DNA from: Paenibacillus uliginis N3/975
Lineage (GTDB): Bacteria; Bacillota; Bacilli; Paenibacillales; Paenibacillaceae
Assembly: GCF_900177425.1 (NCBI RefSeq)
Contig: NZ_LT840184.1
Span: 2,628,010 to 2,692,009 of the forward strand
Length of the DNA stretch: 64,000 bases
Reading direction: 5' to 3'
Part shown: positions 1 through 9,268 of the stretch, one piece after another
How the letters are laid out: every line of letters starts with the position of its first letter
Position numbering within the stretch: the first letter of the stretch is position 1
The notes under the pieces: generated by a model
Seen by the model: the letters and a program-made list of their open reading frames with translations, nothing else
Told to the model about the DNA's origin: nothing
Databases searched by the model: none
Made by a program: the position numbers and the translations under genes

Positions 1-1
1 T

Positions 2-1009
2 TGGCTGAACTATGTCGGTATGACGTTGGTGCTTTTGTTCGGAGCGTGGCAGGCCATGCACGGACATATGACAGTAGGTGATATCGTAGCTTACCTAGCT
101 TACTTGCGCCTGCTTCAAGCACCCATCCGCTCCTTCAGCCGACTGATTACCAAAGTACAACAATCAGCAGCAGCTTTCGAACGCATACAGGAAGTGTTAG
201 CAACGGTTCCAGAGGTTTACGATAGGGAAGAAGCAATAGTTCTACCACCTGCTAAGGGAGAAATTGTGTTTGATGATGTTGAGTTTGCTTATGAAGAAGG
301 GCAGCCCATTCTGCAAAATTTCCATTTGCGACTTCGACATAACCAAACTACGGCTTTGGTTGGTTCGTCAGGCTCAGGAAAGTCAACAATTGCTTATTTG
401 ATTGCTCGTTTGTACGACGTCCAGCAAGGGGACATCTACATTGACGGTCATCCGTTAACGGAGGTGACGGTGAAGTCTCTTCGACAGCAGATGGGCATTG
501 TGTCCCAGGAAGTGGTCTTGCTTAATGGTACGATTCGTGAAAATATAGCGTACGGTAATCCTCAGGCAACAGCTGAAGAGATTAAAGCGGCAGCCGTGGC
601 CGCCAACGCACATGAATTTATTACAGCTTTTTCACAGGGATATGATACCCCCATAGGCGAAAGAGGGGTCAAGCTTTCGGGTGGACAAAAGCAAAGATTG
701 TCCATTGCCAGAGCATTCCTGACGAACCCCCGTATCCTCATTTTGGACGAAGCTACGGCTGCTCTGGATACAGAATCAGAACAACATATTCAACGTGCAC
801 TGTCATTGCTTCTACCAGGGCGTACCTGTCTGGTTATTGCCCATCGCCTCTCCACGATTCAAGGTGCGGATCAGATTGTTGTACTGGAGCATGGGCAGAT
901 AATGGAGATGGGAAACCATGAAACATTGCTTCGCCGAGAAGGGAGATACAAGGCACTATACGATATGCAATTTCCGACGAAATATACTTTTGAACAAAAT
1001 TTAGAATAG
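2..1009 (+). CDS. ABC exporter, fused permease/ATPase (5' end outside window)
   Basis: This is the C-terminal part of a type IV ABC half-transporter; the frame is open to the window edge, so the start is missing. About 60 residues of the last membrane segments and coupling helix precede a complete nucleotide-binding domain. That domain has Walker A GSSGSGKST, a Q-loop in GIVSQEV, the signature LSGGQKQRL, Walker B ILILDEATAALD and the H-loop IAHRLST. It would export a drug, lipid or peptide using ATP at the membrane. The MFS exporter gene begins 9 bases after its stop, so the two are probably co-transcribed. The substrate cannot be told. Confidence 0.93.
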   Translation, partial: WLNYVGMTLVLLFGAWQAMHGHMTVGDIVAYLAYLRLLQAPIRSFSRLITKVQQSAAAFERIQEVLATVPEVYDREEAIVLPPAKGEIVFDDVEFAYEEGQPILQNFHLRLRHNQTTALVGSSGSGKSTIAYLIARLYDVQQGDIYIDGHPLTEVTVKSLRQQMGIVSQEVVLLNGTIRENIAYGNPQATAEEIKAAAVAANAHEFITAFSQGYDTPIGERGVKLSGGQKQRLSIARAFLTNPRILILDEATAALDTESEQHIQRALSLLLPGRTCLVIAHRLSTIQGADQIVVLEHGQIMEMGNHETLLRREGRYKALYDMQFPTKYTFEQNLE

Positions 1010-1018
1010 AGGTGTACT

Positions 1019-2212
1019 ATGAACAACCAAACTGCTGCTTCCGCAGTGCAAAGAAATTATTCGCTTATGACCATAATCCTTTGCTGGTCAGGTCTTGTCA
1101 TCATGTCAAGCTTATACGTAACGATTCCGCTTATTTCTGTGTTTGCACAGCTTTTTAGCATATCCACGACGGAGGCTGCTGCTGCGGGAAGTACCTTTTC
1201 GATTGGTTTTGCAATCGGCTGCTTGATCTATGGCGCACTGTCTGATAAATACGGACGAAAGACCGTTATATTTGTGGGGCTACTTTTTCTAACAATTATT
1301 TCTTTATTGTTAGGTTTTGTTCACCAATTTCCATGGATCCTGATTTTGAGAGGACTTCAAGGTGCAGCAGCTGCAACCTTTTCTCCAGTAGCTCTCGCCT
1401 ATGCGGTAGAAATGTATCCTGTGGAAAAACGGGTAACGACTATTGGGTTTATCAGTACAGGATTTTTGATAGCAGGAATTGTTGGTCAGGTTATAAGCAG
1501 TTTGATCAGTGAGCAATATGGATGGAACGCTGTTTTTTATATACTTGCTGTTATTTACGCTTTGACCGCCACTTTGGTTTTCTTCTTTCTTCCAAAAGGA
1601 GGTATTCATCAAGCCCATGCTAATATATGGGAACCTATTAAGCAAATCGGAAAAGTGTTTGTCCAAAAACAACTAGTGTTATGTTATCTCGTTGCGTTTG
1701 TTCTGCTTATGTCTTTTGTAAGTATGTATACCGTGCTGGGCAGCTATTTGAGTCAATCTCCATTTGATCTGAGCAAACAAGATATTCTTTATGTTCGTTC
1801 CATAGGTATCATAGGTATGCTCGTGTCTCCTTTCGCAGGAAGAATTTCGAAGCGGGTCGGCATACGTGTTACGCTGCGTGGGGGATTGTTGTTAGCGATT
1901 ATTGGGTTAGCCTCTATGGGGATGATTTCTAATCTGCCGTTGCTTATTGTGATGAGCATCCTTTTTGTGGGAGGGATAGCGTTAGCGGTTCCTTCACTTG
2001 TTTCACTTGTTGGTCAGTTGGGTGGGAAAATGCGTGGGATAGCGGTATCTGTTTATACTTTTATATTGTTTACGGGCACAAGCTTTGGTCCGATTATTTC
2101 ACTTCAATTAATGAAGAGCGGCAGTTATCTGATTACGTTTATCCTGTTGGCATGTATACTGTGCATTGGTTTACTAGCTGCATGTCTCATCAATCGTGAG
2201 GAATCTGAGTAG
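1019..2212 (+). CDS. MFS transporter, probable drug efflux
   Basis: A 397-residue protein with about 12 hydrophobic segments, the normal length for a drug:H+ antiporter of the major facilitator superfamily. The loop between segments 2 and 3 carries the MFS motif A-like GALSDKYGRK at about residues 77-86. The start is supported by GAGGTG about 6 bases upstream, partly inside the preceding stop region. It follows an ABC exporter by 9 bases, so the two probably form one transport operon. Substrate unknown; family assignment is firm. Confidence 0.9.
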   Translation: MNNQTAASAVQRNYSLMTIILCWSGLVIMSSLYVTIPLISVFAQLFSISTTEAAAAGSTFSIGFAIGCLIYGALSDKYGRKTVIFVGLLFLTIISLLLGFVHQFPWILILRGLQGAAAATFSPVALAYAVEMYPVEKRVTTIGFISTGFLIAGIVGQVISSLISEQYGWNAVFYILAVIYALTATLVFFFLPKGGIHQAHANIWEPIKQIGKVFVQKQLVLCYLVAFVLLMSFVSMYTVLGSYLSQSPFDLSKQDILYVRSIGIIGMLVSPFAGRISKRVGIRVTLRGGLLLAIIGLASMGMISNLPLLIVMSILFVGGIALAVPSLVSLVGQLGGKMRGIAVSVYTFILFTGTSFGPIISLQLMKSGSYLITFILLACILCIGLLAACLINREESE

Positions 2213-2276
2213 GATACACACTTTAATCTTGTGAGCCATGACCTTTATGATCGTGATATCGCGTTTTTTTATTTTA

Positions 2277-2318
2277 TGTCCCCAAGCTCTTGTTATCATA
2301 TGACAAAACTTGGGGACA
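2277..2318. repeat. inverted repeat between convergent genes
   Basis: TGTCCCCAAG at 2277-2286 is repeated in perfect inverse at 2309-2318, with a 22-base loop holding a further short inverse match (TGT/ACA). It lies between the converging MFS and YheC/D genes, where a terminator is expected, but no T-run follows on either strand. It may be a transcription stop or an mRNA 3' stabiliser. Confidence 0.55.
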
Positions 2319-2393
2319 TTGTCGACATTGAATAAGGACGTAATAGCAACGAGTTTTTGCATTAGTCTTTTATTGACTCACGCCGAATGTTAC

Positions 2394-3137
2394 TTACTTG
2401 AATCGACCATAAGCTCTGGCGTTACGAAGAATACGCCGATAGGCGGAAGGATCGAAAGTCCGGTAGACATATATGGCTGGTTTGGTGTTTACCTCTAGTA
2501 TCCACGGTCGCATGCTCTTGTCGAGCGCGATATCGAGTCCTAACTCCTTTAGGCCTTGATAATTTTCACTTAATTGTTTACCTACCGATAATCCCATTTG
2601 ATTCAATTCACGACGCAGCTCGCTAATTGAGGACTTATTCATATGAGGACGCATTAGGGTAGACAGCGATTCCATTTTGCCCCCATTACTGACATTGGTT
2701 ACAATTTTATTGGCAGCTGCTTTTCGGCCGAAGATGGACATAGCTTCCCATTGATTGTTCAAATTTTTTTGAATCAATACCCGAAGATCGAATTTTCGCC
2801 CTTGGTAGGTCATCATGTGAATGCCCTGCTGTACCAAATACTTTCGTTTCCCAATTCGCGACTTGATGCGGGTGTTTAACTGGTCCACGGAATTGAATGA
2901 ATAGGTAGAGATACCTTCTCTTAGCTCGAACGATGCATCGAAATGTCTTGTTGCACGCATAACTCCTTTACCGTGAGTACCAGTGTCAGGTTTTACGTAC
3001 ACCATTTTGTATCGACTCAGCATCTCTACCAAGCGACTGGAATTGTACACAGCTGTCTTGGGGATGTAACGTTTCAACGATGTGTTTTGCAGAATGCGCG
3101 TTTTTTTCCATTTACTAAATACATATCGAACAGGCAA
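2394..3137 (-). CDS. YheC/YheD family spore-coat-associated ATP-grasp protein
   Basis: The product resembles the YheC/YheD endospore coat-associated family, which has an ATP-grasp-like fold. Recognisable blocks are the lysine-rich VYVKPDTGTHGKGV near the N-terminus (nucleotide/phosphate-binding loop), FDLRVLIQKN in the middle, and LGLDIALD...PWILEVNTKP near the C-terminus (metal-binding Glu/Asn). I place the start at the TTG codon at 3137 because AAGGGTGG sits about 8 bases upstream and the resulting N-terminus aligns with the second family copy at 6609-7406. The frame is open to an ATG at 3209, which has no such ribosome site. About 247 residues. The ligated substrate is unknown for this family. 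Confidence 0.85.
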   Translation of the reverse strand: MPVRYVFSKWKKTRILQNTSLKRYIPKTAVYNSSRLVEMLSRYKMVYVKPDTGTHGKGVMRATRHFDASFELREGISTYSFNSVDQLNTRIKSRIGKRKYLVQQGIHMMTYQGRKFDLRVLIQKNLNNQWEAMSIFGRKAAANKIVTNVSNGGKMESLSTLMRPHMNKSSISELRRELNQMGLSVGKQLSENYQGLKELGLDIALDKSMRPWILEVNTKPAIYVYRTFDPSAYRRILRNARAYGRFK

Positions 3138-3356
3138 AAAAGCACCACCCTTTTCCAAGAAATGTATTGATATCAATGTATGACAGTGACGACGATTAGG
3201 AATGGACAAAAACCTATTTGAGGCGGCGGAATTACATTGTGTCTTGAGATGCAGTAGATATTATCAATTATCCATTAGACCTAATTTTTTTATAATGATA
3301 AGATTGCGGCGAGAAGAACAAAGCTAGTAAATCTCATGTCAGAAAGGTTGAAAGAT

Positions 3357-4487
3357 ATGGAAAATAACGATCAGAAAGAACCGATGATTTTTGATATCCA
3401 TGTGACGGAAGGAAGCAATTATGAGGTCGGTAAACAGCGAGCAATTACATTTAAGGAGCATTATCCAGATGATATCGCCTATTATACCAGTCCGATGGAA
3501 GGGAAAGACTATATATCTGCGGCAAAAGCTCATAAGAGAATGATGATGATTGATAAAATATGTCCCGGATTCACCGATGAAATACAAGGTTTTGCTGATG
3601 AAGTAAATACAGAAGCGGAAAAAATGATATGTTATGCAAATTCATATCACAACTCACCCAACTGCTGTCAATTTGCTGTACTTCCTTCAAACACTAGCGA
3701 TGGACATTTTTATGTTGGACGGAGCTATGAATATTTCGTAAGAGATGAAAGGAGTTTATGCATTACTCGTGTAACCGGAAAGCCCAAACATATGGGTTTC
3801 TCGTTACAAAATGCGGGAAGAATGGATGGTATGAATGAATATGGACTCGTCGTTTCCATGTCCAGTACCGCTTACTTAAAACCTCTTGAAGGTGATGGAT
3901 GTGAATTCTGGATCGCCATTCGCGCCATTTTAGACCGCTGCAAAGATGTATATGAAGCTCAATGTCTGATTGAAGAAATGCCGTTATGTACCAATTCGAA
4001 TATTATGGTAGCAGATGCTGCTAATAATGTTTCAATTTTCGAGGTAGCAAGCTTTTCATCCAACAAAAAAAGAATATCTGTGCGGAAATCAGTTGGTGGT
4101 TTAATGGTAGCTACGAATCATTATGTAAGCCATGAAATGAAAGAATTCGATGAACATCATTTCTGGAATTCCGAAATACGCTATTCATCCGTCTGGAATT
4201 CATTATTGCGGGATGCTCCTTACATCAATGAAGAAAAGATAAGGAACTTACTGTCCACTGAGTATCCGTATGGTCCATGCTGCCATTTTTATTCAAGTGG
4301 TATGGGGACGCTAAGAAGTATGGTATTTGATGTGACAGATAAGAAACTGAAAGTTAGTTTTGGTCCGCCAGATACGAATCCATGGCACTCTGTCGATTTT
4401 GATGAACCAGTGGGACTTCAAGAGATTGTATGCAGGTATGATGATGTAAGTATTAACAATCCGGAACAATTTTGGAGAGAAATATAA
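3357..4487 (+). CDS. C45-family autoproteolytic acyltransferase/hydrolase (Ntn fold)
   Basis: Resembles the peptidase C45 / acyl-CoA:6-aminopenicillanate acyltransferase-like linear amide hydrolases. These are made as precursors that self-cleave to expose an N-terminal cysteine nucleophile. The likely cleavage point is the Cys-Cys pair at about residues 103-104 of this form (NSPNCCQF), followed by the family-typical GHFYVGRSYEYF and the Asn-rich segments VATNHYV and TNSNIMVADA. The ATG at 3357 has AGAAAGG about 9 bases upstream; the in-frame ATG at 3336 has none, so I chose 3357 (376 residues). It stands alone with its own terminator. The substrate, some N-acyl amide, is unknown. Confidence 0.82.
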   Translation: MENNDQKEPMIFDIHVTEGSNYEVGKQRAITFKEHYPDDIAYYTSPMEGKDYISAAKAHKRMMMIDKICPGFTDEIQGFADEVNTEAEKMICYANSYHNSPNCCQFAVLPSNTSDGHFYVGRSYEYFVRDERSLCITRVTGKPKHMGFSLQNAGRMDGMNEYGLVVSMSSTAYLKPLEGDGCEFWIAIRAILDRCKDVYEAQCLIEEMPLCTNSNIMVADAANNVSIFEVASFSSNKKRISVRKSVGGLMVATNHYVSHEMKEFDEHHFWNSEIRYSSVWNSLLRDAPYINEEKIRNLLSTEYPYGPCCHFYSSGMGTLRSMVFDVTDKKLKVSFGPPDTNPWHSVDFDEPVGLQEIVCRYDDVSINNPEQFWREI

Positions 4488-4574
4488 ATAACCGTTCATT
4501 AACCTATCGATTGGAAGGTTACTTAAAAAGAAGTGGCGAAATGAAATATAGGTGGAGAATCGGAATGAAAGAAA

Positions 4575-4600
4575 GCTGCCGCGGTTTGGCAGCCTTTTTT
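4575..4600 (+). terminator. intrinsic terminator of the C45 gene
   Basis: GCTGCC (4575-4580) pairs with GGCAGC (4588-4593) and is followed by C and six T's. Confidence 0.88.
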
Positions 4601-4731
4601 ACGTTTAAGCGCAGTACTACAGGCTGCTAACGCCGCCACCTTCGTATTCAAATATAAAATTTAGAACTTTGTCCGTTTGTCGTTCATTGCATTGTTATAT
4701 AGGTATACATGTTACCAGAGAGGAGGGGAAG

Positions 4732-5316
4732 ATGATCGACACGGGGATGATTGAACAATACGTTCATCAAGTTCAAGCTGGACTGGAGGAAGCATTTATC
4801 CCGATCGTAAGGGAGTACCAACAGCAACTGTATATTTACTGCTGCCGGCTGCTTGGTAGTGAGCAGGATGCGGAGGACGCCGTACAGGAAATTTTTCTGA
4901 AAGCCTACAAATCTATTTCAAGTTATAAGCCTTCGGTCAGTTTCAACGCATGGTTGTACAAGATCGCCTATCATCATTGTCTGAATCTGATACATAGACG
5001 TCAATTATACGAGAAATTAGGCAGATTATTGAAGGGGCAGATATTCGCGGAAAGCGCAGAGCAGGAGTTTTTTAGAGGGACATTCAGTGAACCATTATCC
5101 AGAGCGCTTGTCAGCCTTCCTATTGAGGAAAGAAGCTTATTGATTTTGTATGTTTTCCACGACAAGTCATATAGTGAAATTGGTGAAATTACCGACAAAA
5201 GCCCAGACGCCATACGCAAAAAGCTGAATCGAATTAAGAAAAAAGTAAAAGATAAAATGAGTAAATGGCAGGGGGAAGAGAAATGGGAGCAATCATTGAT
5301 TCAAACGAAGAGTTGA
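4732..5316 (+). CDS. ECF-type RNA polymerase sigma factor
   Basis: A 194-residue sigma-70 family factor. Region 2 includes EQDAEDAVQEIFLKAYKSI and the NAWLYKIAYHHCLNLIHR segment that contacts the -10 element. Region 4 lies near residues 125-180, with LPIEERSLLILYVFHDKSYSEIGEI forming the helix-turn-helix. The ATG at 4732 is preceded by AGGAGGGG 3 bases upstream, which outranks the in-frame start at 4669. The next gene starts inside its 3' end, the standard arrangement with a cognate anti-sigma factor. The signal it answers is not visible. Confidence 0.92.
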   Translation: MIDTGMIEQYVHQVQAGLEEAFIPIVREYQQQLYIYCCRLLGSEQDAEDAVQEIFLKAYKSISSYKPSVSFNAWLYKIAYHHCLNLIHRRQLYEKLGRLLKGQIFAESAEQEFFRGTFSEPLSRALVSLPIEERSLLILYVFHDKSYSEIGEITDKSPDAIRKKLNRIKKKVKDKMSKWQGEEKWEQSLIQTKS

Positions 5317-6254
5317 AAAAGCATTCCGTATCGGATGATCATTTTCGTAATATTGATATTACGTCCAAACTCTGGCATGACATTAATATGATGCAGGATA
5401 AAAAACGTTCTGGACTTCGCTCCTTCAAGAGAAAAACGGTAATGTCAATTGCCGTGTCTTGCATATTTCTAGCCTCATTCACTGCTTACGCAGCAACCGG
5501 GCATATCCAAATATTTAATAGTAAAGGGAAGGTCGTGGTCAAAACAGTCGATCCGTCGACTACTACGCTGCCTGCTAAATTAAGCAATTCACTAGAAGAA
5601 TACAGACAAAGAGTATTGACCGTCCTTAAACCCGGCGAGTTGGCGGCCTATTATATCAAGGATGATTACATAAATAAACTGAACGGTTATGACACCGCAA
5701 ATCCGATTAAATTCGGATATCTTCCTATCGAATATCGTTCTTATGAGGCTTTTCTGACAGAGCAGGTTCGTACCTCGGCGCCTCTTCTTAAAAAACCCGG
5801 ATATCTTCCTAAGGGTATAAGTTTCTCTTATGGACAAGTATTTCCTCTGGGACCTCAGCGTTACGAGCGAGAAAAGTATGATAAATTGGAGAAAAATTTG
5901 ATGGTGAAAGCAAATTCCTCTAAGAATGAGGAAAAATTGTTTATCGAAAAACTGGATTGGTCGAAGGCTAATAATACGTTTTTATACTTAGCCAACGGTA
6001 AGAACAGCGGGGCTGTTATTATCCAGGCGGGTTATGCTTTAAGACTAAGCTTAACGCAGACGCCGAATGCGTCTTCTGAGAAAATACAGCTGAAACATAT
6101 GGAGGCAATTTATATCAATAATAAGACTGGTGGAGATGAGATCGCCTGGTATGATAGTAAACAAAGTATTGCATATTCGATTTGGGTAAATGAAGAAGAT
6201 TTGTTGAGTAAAAAAGAGCTTCAAAAAATGGCTGAAAGCATGATTACAGATTGA
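5283..6254 (+). CDS. probable membrane anti-sigma factor, DUF4367-like C-terminus
   Basis: About 323 residues. A roughly 50-residue cytoplasmic N-terminus is followed by one membrane segment (VMSIAVSCIFLASFTAYA) and an exported domain. The C-terminal stretch (DEIAWYDS...YSIWVNEEDL...LQKMAESM) resembles the DUF4367 domain often found on exported parts of such proteins. The gene overlaps the sigma-factor gene by 34 bases, suggesting translational coupling, and has GGGGGAAG before the ATG at 5283. The role as cognate anti-sigma factor is inferred from position and topology; no zinc-binding HxxxCxxC motif is present. Confidence 0.75.
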   Translation: MGAIIDSNEELKKHSVSDDHFRNIDITSKLWHDINMMQDKKRSGLRSFKRKTVMSIAVSCIFLASFTAYAATGHIQIFNSKGKVVVKTVDPSTTTLPAKLSNSLEEYRQRVLTVLKPGELAAYYIKDDYINKLNGYDTANPIKFGYLPIEYRSYEAFLTEQVRTSAPLLKKPGYLPKGISFSYGQVFPLGPQRYEREKYDKLEKNLMVKANSSKNEEKLFIEKLDWSKANNTFLYLANGKNSGAVIIQAGYALRLSLTQTPNASSEKIQLKHMEAIYINNKTGGDEIAWYDSKQSIAYSIWVNEEDLLSKKELQKMAESMITD

Positions 6255-6357
6255 TTTCGGGTCTGCTGCGTCAACTTCGGTTACGATTGGGGAGTAGGCA
6301 TCTGAGGGCAACGAAAGTTCCACCGGATGAAGAAAAACTCTATCAGAATCAGGTAAA

Positions 6358-6388
6358 GAGTGAACGGAATTCTCCGTTCGCTCTTTTT
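6358..6388 (+). terminator. intrinsic terminator after the sigma/anti-sigma pair
   Basis: An 11-base stem (GAGTGAACGGA at 6358-6368 with TCCGTTCGCTC at 6373-6383), a four-base ATTC loop and a T5 run. Confidence 0.9.
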
Positions 6389-6431
6389 GGCAACCCTGCT
6401 GTCGGAGGACAAGAGCATATCGACATAAGGA

Positions 6432-6446
6432 ACCGCGTAAATCGTG
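6432..6446. repeat. copy 1 of the ACCGCGTAAATCGCGG element (degenerate)
   Basis: ACCGCGTAAATCGTG at this site matches elements at 16727 and 26280. Here the right arm is mutated (CGTG for CGCGG) and no T-run follows. All three copies have GACAT a few bases upstream. Confidence 0.55.
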
Positions 6447-6541
6447 CTTTCTCAGATCCTGATAATTTCCTGACATTTATTATTATAGTTGGATCCAACG
6501 TCAATTAAATCAGATTAAACTATATGACGGACTTCTTAAAC

Positions 6542-6566
6542 AAAAAAGAGAGCTGCAACAGCTCTC
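6542..6566 (-). terminator. intrinsic terminator of the minus-strand YheC/D-GT operon
   Basis: GAGAGCTG (6548-6555) pairs with CAGCTCTC (6559-6566). On the minus strand the hairpin is followed by six T's (A's at 6542-6547), 40 bases past the stop of the YheC/D gene. Confidence 0.9.
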
Positions 6567-6608
6567 CCTTTCCTATGCTTTGGATACTCTGTGCCTCAGT
6601 TGAAACCA

Positions 6609-7406
6609 TTACCGGGTAATTTTCTTTTTATAATTCAACAAACCGTTCCATCTCTTAAGATAAAGTACCCTACGGAACATAGTTTTGTCTTTCAATTGAT
6701 TAAATATATAAGCATCCGGACGGGTATTAACTTCAATAATCCACGGTTTTAAGGAAGAATCTATTCCGAGATCAAGGCCCACTTCCTTAAAGCCCGGGAA
6801 TCTTTTATGAAATTCTTCCGCAATTTGATCCCCTAAGTCTTTTAAGGTGTCGATGTATTCTTTTTTCTTTACACCCTGAAGATAGGGGCTGAGCAATATT
6901 TCCAAAGGAAGCGGTTTTCCACTATTGTGGAAATTGGTTACGATTTTTTGGGGGTGCGCAAGACGGCCGATATAACCGGTGCTTTCCCATTTTTTCTCAT
7001 CGTTCTTTTGGATCATAATCCGAATATCAAAGATTCGATTCTGATAAGTGAGCAAATCTACACCTTGCTGGACAATATACTCACGTTTTAATTTACTTTT
7101 GCCGAGAGAAGAATACAGGTCCTTGTACGTCTTAAAGCTGCGTGGGTTAGTGCCAAGATGGTATGCATATTTATGTTCATTATGCTTGACGACCTTGATG
7201 ACACCGTTGCCGCAAGAGCCCTTAACCGGTTTTATATATACCATCTTGTGCTTAGTGAGCATAACGTACAAATTTTCATAGGAATAAATACGGGTATCCG
7301 GTACAAACTGACGAAGCCGAGGATGCTTGAGAAGAATCTTTGTTTTCGACCATTTGCTACCCAATGTGCTTAGTTTTTTTGGGGGTGGCATTTCTTTAGA
7401 AGGCAT
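6609..7406 (-). CDS. YheC/YheD family spore-coat-associated ATP-grasp protein
   Basis: A 265-residue paralogue of the protein at 2394-3137. It has the same blocks: VYIKPVKGSCGNGVIKV (glycine-rich Lys loop), FDIRIMIQKND, GLDLGIDSSLKPWIIEVNTRP, and a C-terminal tail rich in Lys/Arg. Its ATG overlaps the stop codon of the upstream glycosyltransferase (TAATG), so the two are translationally coupled; GAGGAG lies upstream. Pairing with a CotSA-like glycosyltransferase fits a job in assembling spore coat or spore-surface glycan. The enzymatic reaction is not established for the family. Confidence 0.86.
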   Translation of the reverse strand: MPSKEMPPPKKLSTLGSKWSKTKILLKHPRLRQFVPDTRIYSYENLYVMLTKHKMVYIKPVKGSCGNGVIKVVKHNEHKYAYHLGTNPRSFKTYKDLYSSLGKSKLKREYIVQQGVDLLTYQNRIFDIRIMIQKNDEKKWESTGYIGRLAHPQKIVTNFHNSGKPLPLEILLSPYLQGVKKKEYIDTLKDLGDQIAEEFHKRFPGFKEVGLDLGIDSSLKPWIIEVNTRPDAYIFNQLKDKTMFRRVLYLKRWNGLLNYKKKITR

Positions 7407-8521
7407 TAGACAGATCTCCTCGTTCTGATTTCTGAAGCATAGATGGACTCCAGTTTCTTAGCAGTCTTTCTCCAACTGAAATTTTGCAGTGCATCTTCGC
7501 GTGCTTGCTTCGCCAGTCTGGCTGCAAATTCTCGATCTGTAGCCACAGCAAAAATTTCTTTTGCAAAAGCCTCAGGATTTCGGTAATCCGTTACCAGAAG
7601 TCCGTTATGCCGATGATTGATGATTTCCGGAATCCCGCCGTTTCTGGAAGCTACAACAGGCACACCTGAAGCCATGGCTTCGACATTGACTAAACCAAAA
7701 GCTTCATGCCCTTGAGAAGGACACACGAAACAATCTCCCAAATTATAGAATGCAGGCATTTTGGAACGTGCCACATAACCTTTGAATGTGGTCGGGACTC
7801 CCAAAGAAACCGACAGTTTCTTCAGGTACCGTTTATATTCCGATTTGCCGGTTCCACCAGCAATAACAAGTCTTGCGGATGGAATGGATTGTCTGACTTT
7901 TCTCATTGCTCGGATGATTACAGGAATCCCCTTTTTGGGAATCAGACGGCCTGCAAATATAACGGTAAAAGGCCGAGTTCCGGAGTTGTTGCGGGAGGAC
8001 GGATGAAACTGGCCCAAATCCACACCCAAATGTACAAAATGGACTTTGCTGCTATGTTTCGGGAATTTTTTCTTTAAATGCTCCTGTAGAGATAGACTAT
8101 TGCCAATAAGCAGATCGGCCCCATTAAAGTCTTTATTTGCTTGACTGATGGAGGTCATCGGCGGAGAAATAAAGGTAGTGGAATGCAAAAATACCGAAAT
8201 CGGCGTGTGCGGGAACTCTCTTCGGATGGCAGGAACAAATTTGGGACGGTTATCGATTTGGATCAAATCAAACTTTCTGTTTTTTACTTTTCGGATAACC
8301 TGGGAGAGATAAGGTTTAGATGAAGTGCCGTTTACTCGGTGAATCGTTACATGGTCGAATGTACTTGTTCTCGGATAGCCATTTTTCCATCTGCTGATAA
8401 TAGTTACGGAATGCACGGAAGAAGAAAACTGCCCTGCAATGTGATAAATACAGTGTTCCACGGAACCTCCGACAGGTGGAGGAACAGGGATTTCTTCGGG
8501 AGCAATGATGAGTAAACGCAT
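7406..8521 (-). CDS. glycosyltransferase family 4, CotSA-like
   Basis: A 371-residue GT-B fold enzyme. The N-terminal Rossmann half begins MRLLIIAPEEIPVPP and contains the GGSVEH glycine-rich loop. The C-terminal donor-binding half has FAGRLIPKKG and the retaining GT4 EX7E motif in GHEAFGLVNVEAMASG. The N-terminus resembles B. subtilis CotSA, a spore coat glycosyltransferase. AGGAGTGG lies about 9 bases before the ATG. First gene of a two-gene minus-strand operon ending at the terminator at 6542. The sugar donor and acceptor cannot be read from the sequence. Confidence 0.87.
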   Translation of the reverse strand: MRLLIIAPEEIPVPPPVGGSVEHCIYHIAGQFSSSVHSVTIISRWKNGYPRTSTFDHVTIHRVNGTSSKPYLSQVIRKVKNRKFDLIQIDNRPKFVPAIRREFPHTPISVFLHSTTFISPPMTSISQANKDFNGADLLIGNSLSLQEHLKKKFPKHSSKVHFVHLGVDLGQFHPSSRNNSGTRPFTVIFAGRLIPKKGIPVIIRAMRKVRQSIPSARLVIAGGTGKSEYKRYLKKLSVSLGVPTTFKGYVARSKMPAFYNLGDCFVCPSQGHEAFGLVNVEAMASGVPVVASRNGGIPEIINHRHNGLLVTDYRNPEAFAKEIFAVATDREFAARLAKQAREDALQNFSWRKTAKKLESIYASEIRTRRSV

Positions 8522-9268
8522 CTTTTAAGTCCACTCCTTATGTTCATGGTTATTGGCCGCTAATTTCCATATTTTCTACTGTCAAGTGGTGCCCACTCAA
8601 GATTTGTTTTTATAGCATAGTTTATTGTGTACCTGCATTTTACTCTTCAAAAGTTGTTATAGCTAAATCACAAGTTCGCATGACGAGTTTGGCTGCTTCG
8701 GATTAATCCAAACAATATTTAGACTGATCACAGCAGTAATTAGTAGTATTAGAGAGATGAAGGTCAGTATATCTAAATCTCTGGTTAAGACTGGAGTTTT
8801 GCAATTCCTTTTTATTTTGCAACGGACGTGCCTCCTTTAAAGAAAGTACTCGTGCTAATACTTGCATGTTATGAAAAAGAGGATAATCCGTTCATAAATT
8901 AGGTTGGACCCTAAGTTTATAGACACATATCCAAGTTCGTATCAAACTTTCAAAGTCTACTACCTAATATAAAAAAAGTAAGGGTTAAACTGAGCGAAAT
9001 AACCTGGATTTGTTAGCACCAAATAAAACAAAAAAGCCATGGGATGTCCCATAACCTCTTTGCTGATTAGTCCAAACGTTAAGGAAATATAGTTATATTT
9101 ATATACAAATGTTTTTAAGTGGTATCCTAATAAACTCTCTCGATTTAAACTTCCCCCCCCCCTCGTAGGTCGTTCATCGCGGTATTCATTTACTTCGCTA
9201 TGCAATACTTGTATAGCCGAAAAGATATTCAACAGTTATTGAATCGTTTTAGTAGGAGGATCTTTTGC
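8522..9268. other. long divergent intergenic region with a C10 tract
   Basis: No convincing gene in roughly 750 bases between the divergent GT operons. It must hold promoters for both. A run of ten C's lies at 9153-9162, about 106 bases before the second GT start. At 9039-9052 a short ATGGGA/TCCCAT hairpin sits beside an A6 run, a weak minus-strand terminator. GGACCCTAAGTTTATAGACA near 8905 faintly recalls an insertion-sequence end, unproven. Confidence 0.5.

Noticed and set aside
6051..6476. 141-codon minus-strand frame
   Set aside because: Antisense to the anti-sigma gene end and runs through a strong plus-strand terminator.
8960..9232. 90-codon minus-strand frame spanning the C10 tract
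   Set aside because: No ribosome site, low-complexity content from the C-run (Gly-Gly-Gly), and a terminator-like hairpin lies inside it.
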